Notes under the pieces: generated by a model
The model's input: only the letters and a program-made list of their open reading frames with translations
Databases searched by the model: none
Told to the model about the DNA's origin: nothing
Made by a program: the position numbers and the translations under genes
DNA from: Balneolaceae bacterium
GTDB taxonomy: Bacteria > Bacteroidota > Rhodothermia > Balneolales > Balneolaceae
Length of the DNA: 9,880 bases
Reading direction: 5' to 3'
Assembly (NCBI GenBank): GCA_007129085.1
Contig: SKWF01000030.1
Coordinates: 1 to 9,880, forward strand
Shown: piece by piece, positions 1-6,124 of the stretch
How positions within the stretch are numbered: the stretch's first letter is position 1
Layout: each line of letters opens with the position of its first letter

Positions 1-428
1 CAAAAAAAGTAGACACAGTGCTAAAACTTCAAATCGTTGGTGGGCAGGCAAACCCTGCTCCTCCGGTAGGTCCAGCTTTAGGCCAGGCCGGCATCAACAT
101 TATGGAGTTTTGTAAAGCATTTAATGCACAAACCCAGGATAAAGCTGGTACAATCATTCCGGTTGAAATTACGGTATTTAAGGATAAGTCGTTTTCGTTT
201 AAGACGAAGACACCTCCTGCTGCTGTACTTTTGAAAAAAGCCGCTAAGATTAAATCCGGCTCAGGCGAACCAAACCGAAAAAAAGTAGGAAAGGTTACCT
301 GGACGCAATGTAAGGACATCGCTGAGCAGAAAATGGAGGACCTTAATGCCTTCAATATTGAACACGCTGCTGAGATGATTGCCGGAACTGCAAGAAGTAT
401 GGGTTTGAAAGTAATCCGAGACAAATAA
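1..428 (+). CDS. rplK: 50S ribosomal protein L11 (5' partial)
   Basis: L11 binds the GTPase-associated region of 23S rRNA at the base of the L7/L12 stalk and takes part in factor-dependent GTP hydrolysis and the stringent response. The reading frame is open to base 1: upstream of the GTG at 18, the codons read KKVDT, preceded by a partial codon consistent with alanine. The expected MAKKVDTV start is therefore only about four bases outside the window, and the GTG at 18 is an internal valine. Full length would be about 143 residues, normal for the family. The N-terminal proline-rich helix region PAPPVGPALGQAGINIMEF, the thiostrepton/rRNA-linked domain, and the C-terminal rRNA-binding domain ending in AGTARSMGLKV are intact. 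The TAA stop at 426-428 lies inside the TAAGAGGA ribosome-binding region of rplA. The promoter and any L1 operator in the leader would lie off the left edge. Confidence 0.97.
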   Translation, partial: KKVDTVLKLQIVGGQANPAPPVGPALGQAGINIMEFCKAFNAQTQDKAGTIIPVEITVFKDKSFSFKTKTPPAAVLLKKAAKIKSGSGEPNRKKVGKVTWTQCKDIAEQKMEDLNAFNIEHAAEMIAGTARSMGLKVIRDK

Positions 429-441
429 GAGGATTTAAGAA

Positions 442-1140
442 ATGGCAAATCGAGGTAAGAAATATCGTCAGGTTGCTGAACTTATTGATCCTGATATGGA
501 ATACACCATCGAAGAAGCATGCGATCTTGTGCAAAAAACCAAGACCGCAAATTTCGATGAGTCTGTAGATATAGATCTACGACTGGGTGTTGATCCACGT
601 CATGCTGATCAAATGGTTCGCGGCACTGTTTCTCTTCCTAATGGAACCGGTAAAACGGTTCGAGTGCTTGCGTTAGTAAATGAAGCTAAGCAAGAGGAAG
701 CAAAAGAAGCGGGAGCCGACTTTGTGGGGCTCGACGAATACATCGAAAAAATTGAAGAAGGGTGGGCTGATGTAGATGTTATTATCGCTACACCCGATGT
801 AATGGGGAAAATTGGACGTTTGGGTCGGTATTTAGGCCCAAGAGGTTTAATGCCTAATCCAAAAAGCGGAACTGTAACCATGGATGTTGCTGATGCGGTA
901 AATGAATTCAAATCCGGTAAGCTGGATTTTAGAGTTGATAAAGCCGGCATTTTGCATACATCTATTGGCAAGTCTAGTTTTGAACCAAGTGAACTGCGTG
1001 AAAATGCAATAGCTTTCCTTCAAACCGTAATGAAGATGCGTCCCGCATCATCTAAAGGCTTGTATATTCGCAGTGCATTTTTGAGTACGACTATGGGGCC
1101 AAGTATCCCGGTAAGTCGTTCATCCATTACTTCATTATAG
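442..1140 (+). CDS. rplA: 50S ribosomal protein L1
   Basis: L1 binds 23S rRNA helices 76-78 and forms the mobile L1 stalk that helps release deacylated tRNA from the E site. In many bacteria it also represses its own L11-L1 mRNA. The 232-residue length is normal. The L1 signature GRYLGPRGLMPNPKSGT is at about residues 128-144, and the C-terminal part has the typical KGLYIRSAFLSTTMGPSIPV strand before the stop. The ATG at 442 is chosen because AAGAGGA at 427-433 sits eight bases upstream and the N-terminus MANRGKKYRQV matches the family. The gap to rplK is 13 bases, which favours translational coupling with L11. If autoregulation by L1 exists, its RNA target would be in the rplK leader outside this window. 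Confidence 0.98.
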   Translation: MANRGKKYRQVAELIDPDMEYTIEEACDLVQKTKTANFDESVDIDLRLGVDPRHADQMVRGTVSLPNGTGKTVRVLALVNEAKQEEAKEAGADFVGLDEYIEKIEEGWADVDVIIATPDVMGKIGRLGRYLGPRGLMPNPKSGTVTMDVADAVNEFKSGKLDFRVDKAGILHTSIGKSSFEPSELRENAIAFLQTVMKMRPASSKGLYIRSAFLSTTMGPSIPVSRSSITSL

Positions 1141-1159
1141 AAACTAAGAGGAATAAAAA

Positions 1160-1681
1160 ATGCCGACATTATCAGAAAAAAAGGCAGTTGTTGAAGAAAT
1201 TACCGAACAACTGAATAGTTCAAACGGACTCTATATCACAGATTACACGGGAATGTCCGTGAGTGATATGGGTGACATTAGAACGGAATTCAGAAAAGGT
1301 GATGTGCGCTATAAAGTATATAAAAATACTTTAGTTCAGCGTGCTATGGAAACAATTGGCGGATATGAAGAGCTAATTCCTCATCTGCATGATCAGAATG
1401 GTTTTGCATTTGTTGAAGAGGAGCTGGCGGCGCCGGCGAAAGTGCTTAAAGATTACATTAAGGAAAATGATAAGCCTGCATTTAAGGCGGCCTTAATTGA
1501 TGGTGATTATTATGGCGAAGAGCATTTGGATACTCTTGCTGCCATGAAGTCTAAGAGCGAAATGATTGGAGAAATTATTGGATTGCTCCAAGCTCCACTA
1601 TCAAACGTAATAAGTGGTCTACAAGCACAAGGATCGAACATTGCTGGTGCAGTACAGACAATAGCTGAAAAAGAAGAATAA
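1160..1681 (+). CDS. rplJ: 50S ribosomal protein L10
   Basis: L10 is the scaffold of the ribosomal stalk: its N-terminal domain binds 23S rRNA beside L11, and its C-terminal helix carries two or three L7/L12 dimers. The 173-residue product starts MPTLSEKKAVVEEI and contains the conserved YTGMSV and KVYKNTLVQRAM segments. Residues from about 133 to the end (MIGEIIGLLQAPLSNVISG and following) form the predicted amphipathic helix for L7/L12. The ATG at 1160 has AAGAGGA at 1146-1152, part of the same TAAGAGGA octamer found before rplA, seven bases upstream. The gap to rplA is only 19 bases, too short for the structured L10-binding leader that precedes rplJ in Escherichia coli, so autogenous control by L10-L12 would need to use sequence inside rplA or work differently. 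Confidence 0.97.
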   Translation: MPTLSEKKAVVEEITEQLNSSNGLYITDYTGMSVSDMGDIRTEFRKGDVRYKVYKNTLVQRAMETIGGYEELIPHLHDQNGFAFVEEELAAPAKVLKDYIKENDKPAFKAALIDGDYYGEEHLDTLAAMKSKSEMIGEIIGLLQAPLSNVISGLQAQGSNIAGAVQTIAEKEE

Positions 1682-1728
1682 CTGAATACAACAATTTAAT
1701 TTAAACTGACGAACGGAGAAATCTAACA

Positions 1729-2103
1729 ATGGCTGACGTTAAAGAAATCGCAGAACAACTTGTTAACTTAACTATCAAAGAAGCCAATGAATTGGCTCAA
1801 GTACTCGAAGAAGAGTATGATATCAAACCAGCAGCTGCAGCTGTAGCTGTAGGCGGACCTGCCGGAGGCGGAGACGCTGATGCAGAAGAACAAACAGAAT
1901 TCGATGTAATTCTGAAAGCTGCAGGTGGTAAAAAGATTGCAGTAATTAAAGAGGTTCGCGGAATCACTGGATTAGGCCTTAAAGAAGCTAAAGAGCTTGT
2001 TGACGGCGCACCAAATCCTATCAAAGAAGGTGTTTCCAAGGATGAAGCTGAAGATCTGAAGAGCAAATTAGAAGATGCCGGAGCTGAAGTAGAGCTTAAG
2101 TAA
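1729..2103 (+). CDS. rplL: 50S ribosomal protein L7/L12
   Basis: L7/L12 is the multi-copy stalk protein that recruits and activates the translational GTPases (EF-Tu, EF-G, IF2, RF3). The product is 124 residues, as usual. Residues 1-32 form the helical dimerisation and L10-binding domain (EIAEQLVNLTIKEANELAQV). About 34-52 is the flexible Ala/Gly-rich hinge, and about 56-124 is the factor-binding domain. The factor-contact face is intact: VIKEVRGITGLGLKEAK spans residues 72-88, with K74, R77 and K85 at the expected positions. The ATG at 1729 is preceded by CGGAGA at 1714-1719 with about ten bases of spacing. The 47-base gap to rplJ is the longest among the ribosomal genes, and the sequence is strongly biased to GAA, GCT and AAA codons. 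The protein is very acidic, typical of the family. Confidence 0.98.
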   Translation: MADVKEIAEQLVNLTIKEANELAQVLEEEYDIKPAAAAVAVGGPAGGGDADAEEQTEFDVILKAAGGKKIAVIKEVRGITGLGLKEAKELVDGAPNPIKEGVSKDEAEDLKSKLEDAGAEVELK

Positions 2104-2131
2104 GCCGGTTTTCTTTAAAGCAATTCGTCAT

Positions 2132-2161
2132 AGCCAACGCCTGTAATAGGTGTTGGCTTTT
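2132..2161 (+). terminator. Hairpin with short T tract between rplL and rpoB (likely attenuator)
   Basis: AGCCAACGCCT (2132-2142) and AGGTGTTGGCT (2148-2158) pair over 11 positions with one G-U wobble and a five-base loop GTAAT, followed directly by TTTT at 2158-2161. The stem is strong, but the T tract is only four bases before GGCG, so complete termination is unlikely. Partial readthrough is expected, because rpoB has no convincing promoter of its own downstream. A partial terminator here is known in E. coli, where it lowers polymerase-subunit expression relative to ribosomal proteins. It could instead act as an RNA processing or stability element protecting the 3' end of the ribosomal-protein message. 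Confidence 0.6.
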
Positions 2162-2170
2162 GGCGTCTAC

Positions 2171-2207
2171 AACACAAGTGGTAAAAATCACTTATTATAT
2201 ATGTGTT
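2171..2207 (+). promoter_or_regulatory. Second imperfect stem-loop in the rplL-rpoB spacer
   Basis: AACACA (2171-2176) is complementary to TGTGTT (2202-2207), and inside it AAGTG (2176-2180) is complementary to CACTT (2189-2193) around an A-rich loop. The 3' side has an unpaired TATTATA bulge, so the stem is weak. CAACAC at 2170-2175 can also pair with GTGTTG at 2150-2155, the 3' arm of the upstream hairpin, giving mutually exclusive folds. Function is inferred only from pairing; it could be an antitermination element, an RNase processing site, or chance in an A+T-rich spacer. Confidence 0.3.
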
Positions 2208-2239
2208 GAATAAGCAGTATCACATCTTATTATTAACCT

Positions 2240-2259
2240 AAAGGAGAGGCTTCCTTTTG
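2240..2259 (+). promoter_or_regulatory. rpoB ribosome-binding site and TTG start within a potential hairpin
   Basis: A strong SD sequence AAGGAG (2241-2246) lies ten bases before TTG at 2257. AAAGGAG (2240-2246) is complementary to TTCCTTT (2251-2257), with one G-U pair and a four-base AGGC loop, so the SD can pair with the spacer and the first base of the start codon. The spacing decides in favour of TTG at 2257 over ATG at 2269, which would be 22 bases away. The fold is seen directly as complementarity; a regulatory effect is inferred. Confidence 0.55.
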
Positions 2260-5200
2260 AGTACTACTATGGAGAAAATCCCATTTACCGACCGACTTTC
2301 ATTTGGCCGTATTAACCACGTAATAGACTATCCTGATTTCCTGGATATACAGCTTGAGTCATTTAATTATTTTGCTCAGCTCGATATTGCACCTGATGAT
2401 AGAATTGACCAGGGCCTTCAACGAATTTTCAATGAAAATTTCCCAATTACAGATAGTAGGGAAACACACATTTTAGAATTTGTTTATTACTCGGTTGATA
2501 CTCCCAAATACAACATGAAGGAGTGCCAAGAGAGAGGGTTAACGTATGCTATACCCCTAAAGGCGAAATTGAGGTTATCTTCTATGGATGAAGATGAAGC
2601 CGGTGAAACCATTGAACAAGAGGTTTTTCTCGGAGATCTTCCGTGGATGACCGACCGTGGTACTTTTATAGTTAATGGTGCTGAGCGTGTAATTGTGAGT
2701 CAATTGCACAGGTCACCCGGTGTGTTTTTCGGCCAATCCGTACACCCCAATGGTACCCAACTTTATTCTGCACGTGTAATTCCATTTAAAGGATCTTGGA
2801 TTGAGTTTACGAATGATATCCGTGATGTGTTATGGGCTTATATAGACAGGAAAAAGAAGATTCCTGCAACTACTCTACTCCGTGCTCTAGGATTTTCTAC
2901 AGATATGGATATCCTTAGCCTCTTTGAAATGTCGGAAGAGGTGGAATTTGGCACAAAGAAAACGTTTAAGAGTAAAGTAGTCGGTGAACGTCTCGCAACT
3001 GAAATAACAGTTGAAGAAACTGAAGAGGTTGTAGATGATGAAACCGGTGAAGTGACTGAAGCAACGAGTCGTAAAACACTTCTTGAACGAGATCATGAAG
3101 TTACGGAAGAAGATTATGATATCTTTAAGGAAGCCGGAATCAAAAAGGTTCTAATTCAAAAAATTGACGCAGAAGAGTCGGAACGATCCGTGGTGATGAA
3201 TACGCTCCGAAAAGATTCTTCGCATGACGAAAATTCCGCTCTTGGTGAAGTTTACCAACAGATTCGAACAGGTGAAATGCCTGATCCGGAAACAGCTCGA
3301 CAAGTACTTGAGCGATTATTCTTTAGTGATAAAAAATATGACCTTGGAGAAGTTGGTCGATATCGCCTTAATAAGCGACTGAAGGTAGATGTAGATCCTG
3401 AAATTCAGTATCTGACGAAAGAAGATGTTGTAGCTATTGTTAAAGAGGTTATTCGTCTTAAAGAAATGAAATCTCAAGTTGATGATATTGATCACTTGAG
3501 TAACAGGCGTGTACGAACAGTAGGAGAGCAGCTTGGCCAACAGTTTGCTGTTGGACTTGCCCGAATGGCACGTACAATACGTGAACGAATGAACTCGCGA
3601 GATGCTGAGCAGTTAACGCCACAGGATCTTGTAAATGCGCGAACCATTTCAAGTGTAATTAACAGCTTTTTTGGTACAAATCAGCTCTCACAGTTTATGG
3701 ATCAAACCAATCCAATAGCTGAACTTACGCACAAACGTCGTATGTCAGCTCTGGGACCTGGTGGTTTGACGCGTGAAAGAGCCGGTTTTGAGGTTCGTGA
3801 CGTTCACTACACTCACTATGGACGTCTTTGCCCAATTGAAACACCTGAGGGACCAAACATTGGTTTGATTACCTCTCTCTGTATTCATGCCAAGGTAAAT
3901 GATTTTGGATTTATCGAAACTCCTTATCGAAAAGTTCATGAGGGTTCGGTTACGGATAACATTGAATACCTCGCCGCTGAGCAAGAAGATGAGACAATTA
4001 TTGCACAGGCAAATGCACCACTGGATGATAGTGGCGGATTTGTTAATGAGTCAATTTTCTCAAGATTTCGCGATAGTAATGTAGGTTTGGCGAAACCCGA
4101 TGAAATTGAATATATGGATGTTTCTGCCAACCAAATTACATCACTGGCAGCGGCTTTAATTCCATTTATTGAGCATGATGATGCTAACCGTGCATTGATG
4201 GGATCAAACATGCAGCGTCAAGCAGTACCACTGCTCCGGCCTGATTCTCCAATTGTTGGAACAGGGCTCGAACAGCGTGCAGCGAAAGATTCGCGTGCAA
4301 TTATCAGTGCTGAAGGCGATGGAGAAGTTGTTTATGTAAGTGGCGATGAAATTAGAGTTCGATACGACAGATCAGAAGTTGAAGAGAACTGCTATTTCGA
4401 TGAAGGAATTAAATCGTACAAACTCAGAAAGTTTGAGCGAAGTAATCAGGATACAACTGTAAATCAGCGTCCAATAGTAGATGTTGGCGATAAAGTAAAA
4501 GAAGGCGATGCTATTGCAGATGGTTGTGCCACGCAAAAAGGTGAACTCGCACTAGGAAGAAACCTGCTTGTAGCATTTATGCCATGGAGAGGATATAATT
4601 TTGAGGATGCGATTGTTATTAGTGAGCGCATTGTTCAGGATGATATTTATACTTCCATTCACATCACTGAATTTGAACAACAGGTTCGTGATACAAAACG
4701 TGGTGAAGAAGAACTTACTCGTGAAATACCGAATGTAAGTGAAGACGCTACGAGTGATTTGGATGAAAAAGGAATGATTCGCGTAGGTGCAAAAGTTGAG
4801 CATGGCGATATTCTTGTAGGGAAAATTACACCGAAAGGTGAAACAGATCCTACACCTGAAGAAAAACTACTTAGAGCTATCTTTGGTGACAAAGCCGGAG
4901 ATGTGAAAGACGCCTCTTTGAAAACACCACCAGGTGTAAAAGGGGTTGTTATTGATACCAAACTCTTTAGCCGTAAGCGAGATGAACAAATCTCTCGTAA
5001 AGAGGAGAAGAAGTTGGTTGAACAGGAAAATGAGCGCCATTCACGTAAATTGGCCGATTTAAACTCAAAATGGGCTGATAAAATGTATAGCCTGTTGAGA
5101 GATAAAACATCACCGGGTGTATACAACTACAGTGGTGTTGAACTGATCCCTAAAGGGGAGAAGTACAAGAAATCGGTATTTGAAGAATTAGACCCTATTA

Positions 5201-6081
5201 ATATCAATGAAAATATTGATTGGGCTACAGATGAAGAGCTTGTTGAACACGTACGATTGTTGTTCAAAAACTATCGCGATCTTAGAAGAGATATCGATAC
5301 TGATGCCAAGCGACGTAAGTATCAAATACAAGTAGGTGATGAGTTACCACCTGGCATAATCCAGAAAGCAAAAGTTTATGTTGCTAAAAAACGTAAGCTA
5401 CAGGTTGGTGATAAGATGGCCGGTCGACACGGGAATAAAGGCGTGATTGCAAAAGTAGTTCCGCAGGAGGATATGCCGTTTATGAAAGATGGAACTCCGG
5501 TTGATATTGTTTTGAACCCGCTTGGTGTACCTTCACGTATGAACCTCGGCCAAATTTACGAAACCATTCTTGGTTGGGCCGGGCTTAAAATGGGTGTAAA
5601 ATATGCTTCACCAATATTTGATGGAGCCTCCTATGATCAAGTACAAGAAGAGCTTAAAAAAGCAGGACTTCCTGAAGATGGGCGAGTAACCCTTTATGAT
5701 GGAAGAACAGGCCATGCATTGGATCAGCAGACAACTGTTGGTGTAATGTATATGCTGAAGTTAAATCACTTGATTGAAGATAAAATGCACGCTCGTTCGA
5801 TTGGGCCATACTCACTTATTACACAGCAGCCATTGGGTGGTAAAGCACAATTTGGTGGTCAGCGACTTGGTGAGATGGAAGTTTGGGCACTCTACGCATA
5901 TGGTGCTGCCAACATTCTGAAAGAGATGCTCACTGTAAAAAGTGATGACGTAAAAGGACGATCTAAGGTATACGAAGCCATTGTTAAAGGAGAAAACCTC
6001 CCTGAAGGCGATATACCTGAATCATTCAAAGTACTTTTACGCGAACTTATGGGTCTCGGTCTCGAAATCCATATAGATTAG
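2257..6081 (+). CDS. rpoB: DNA-directed RNA polymerase subunit beta
   Basis: Beta forms one pincer of the RNA polymerase core and holds the rifampicin pocket and part of the catalytic centre. The 1274-residue length suits Bacteroidota-type beta. Visible landmarks are: SQLHRSPGVFF near residues 148-158; an acidic variable stretch near 247-273; the rifampicin cluster around 473-503 with QLSQFMDQTNP (D482) and THKRRMSALGPGGL (H492, S497 region); RDVHYTHYGRLCPIETPEGP just after; GYNFEDA with E783 and D784; a charged coiled-coil-like stretch at about 908-950; and the family signature GDKMAGRHGNKG at 1051-1062 with catalytic-region lysines K1053 and K1061. The C-terminus ends in a normal MGLGLEIHID. 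TTG is taken as start from SD spacing; ATG at 2269 would remove four residues. The residues linked to rifampicin sensitivity are mostly wild-type-like; no resistance claim is made. Confidence 0.98.
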   Translation: MSTTMEKIPFTDRLSFGRINHVIDYPDFLDIQLESFNYFAQLDIAPDDRIDQGLQRIFNENFPITDSRETHILEFVYYSVDTPKYNMKECQERGLTYAIPLKAKLRLSSMDEDEAGETIEQEVFLGDLPWMTDRGTFIVNGAERVIVSQLHRSPGVFFGQSVHPNGTQLYSARVIPFKGSWIEFTNDIRDVLWAYIDRKKKIPATTLLRALGFSTDMDILSLFEMSEEVEFGTKKTFKSKVVGERLATEITVEETEEVVDDETGEVTEATSRKTLLERDHEVTEEDYDIFKEAGIKKVLIQKIDAEESERSVVMNTLRKDSSHDENSALGEVYQQIRTGEMPDPETARQVLERLFFSDKKYDLGEVGRYRLNKRLKVDVDPEIQYLTKEDVVAIVKEVIRLKEMKSQVDDIDHLSNRRVRTVGEQLGQQFAVGLARMARTIRERMNSRDAEQLTPQDLVNARTISSVINSFFGTNQLSQFMDQTNPIAELTHKRRMSALGPGGLTRERAGFEVRDVHYTHYGRLCPIETPEGPNIGLITSLCIHAKVNDFGFIETPYRKVHEGSVTDNIEYLAAEQEDETIIAQANAPLDDSGGFVNESIFSRFRDSNVGLAKPDEIEYMDVSANQITSLAAALIPFIEHDDANRALMGSNMQRQAVPLLRPDSPIVGTGLEQRAAKDSRAIISAEGDGEVVYVSGDEIRVRYDRSEVEENCYFDEGIKSYKLRKFERSNQDTTVNQRPIVDVGDKVKEGDAIADGCATQKGELALGRNLLVAFMPWRGYNFEDAIVISERIVQDDIYTSIHITEFEQQVRDTKRGEEELTREIPNVSEDATSDLDEKGMIRVGAKVEHGDILVGKITPKGETDPTPEEKLLRAIFGDKAGDVKDASLKTPPGVKGVVIDTKLFSRKRDEQISRKEEKKLVEQENERHSRKLADLNSKWADKMYSLLRDKTSPGVYNYSGVELIPKGEKYKKSVFEELDPININENIDWATDEELVEHVRLLFKNYRDLRRDIDTDAKRRKYQIQVGDELPPGIIQKAKVYVAKKRKLQVGDKMAGRHGNKGVIAKVVPQEDMPFMKDGTPVDIVLNPLGVPSRMNLGQIYETILGWAGLKMGVKYASPIFDGASYDQVQEELKKAGLPEDGRVTLYDGRTGHALDQQTTVGVMYMLKLNHLIEDKMHARSIGPYSLITQQPLGGKAQFGGQRLGEMEVWALYAYGAANILKEMLTVKSDDVKGRSKVYEAIVKGENLPEGDIPESFKVLLRELMGLGLEIHID

Positions 6082-6108
6082 AATTTGTTCTGTTAATTAA
6101 ATCCAAAT

Positions 6109-6124
6109 CGGAGGTTTTCCTTTG
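6109..6124 (+). promoter_or_regulatory. rpoC ribosome-binding site and TTG start within a potential hairpin
   Basis: GGAGG (6110-6114) lies seven bases before TTG at 6122. CGGAGG (6109-6114) can pair with CCTTTG (6119-6124) around a TTTT loop: one outer C-G, two G-U wobbles, one A-U and two G-C. This covers the whole SD and the whole start codon. The layout repeats that of rpoB (SD, then TTCCTTT, then TTG). In frame, the only start-type codon between the TAA at 6098-6100 and the conserved beta' sequence is this TTG, so it is effectively the required start. Regulatory meaning is inferred, and the wobble pairs make this stem weaker than that of rpoB. Confidence 0.5.

Noticed and set aside
18..20. 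GTG as the start of rplK
   Set aside because: The frame is open to base 1 and encodes KKVDT before it, matching the family N-terminus MAKKVDTVLKLQ; the true start lies just off the window.
1831..1854. Short GCAGCT/GTAGCT tandem pattern
   Set aside because: It is the Ala/Val-rich hinge of L7/L12, a normal low-complexity linker, not a genomic repeat.
2094..2120. Small inverted repeats around the rplL stop (GCTTA/TAAGC and CTTTAAAG)
   Set aside because: The first has only a two-base loop and the second is a short A+T palindrome; neither forms a credible stem beside the stronger hairpin at 2132-2158.
2206..2233. Possible rpoB promoter TTGAAT, 16 bases, TATTAT
   Set aside because: The match is moderate and the region is A+T-rich. 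The implied transcription start near 2240 would leave almost no leader before the SD. No Bacteroidota-type TAnnTTTG element is evident.
4659..5126. 155-residue reading frame on the minus strand inside rpoB
   Set aside because: It is antisense to a strongly conserved part of beta, has no credible SD or recognisable protein, and reflects codon bias on the plus strand. The same applies to the other minus-strand frames across the window.
5465..5484. AGGAGG inside rpoB before in-frame ATG codons at 5473 and 5482
   Set aside because: The bases are explained by the conserved residues QED of beta. Spacing to the first ATG is too short, and an internal product would begin after the catalytic signature with no known function.
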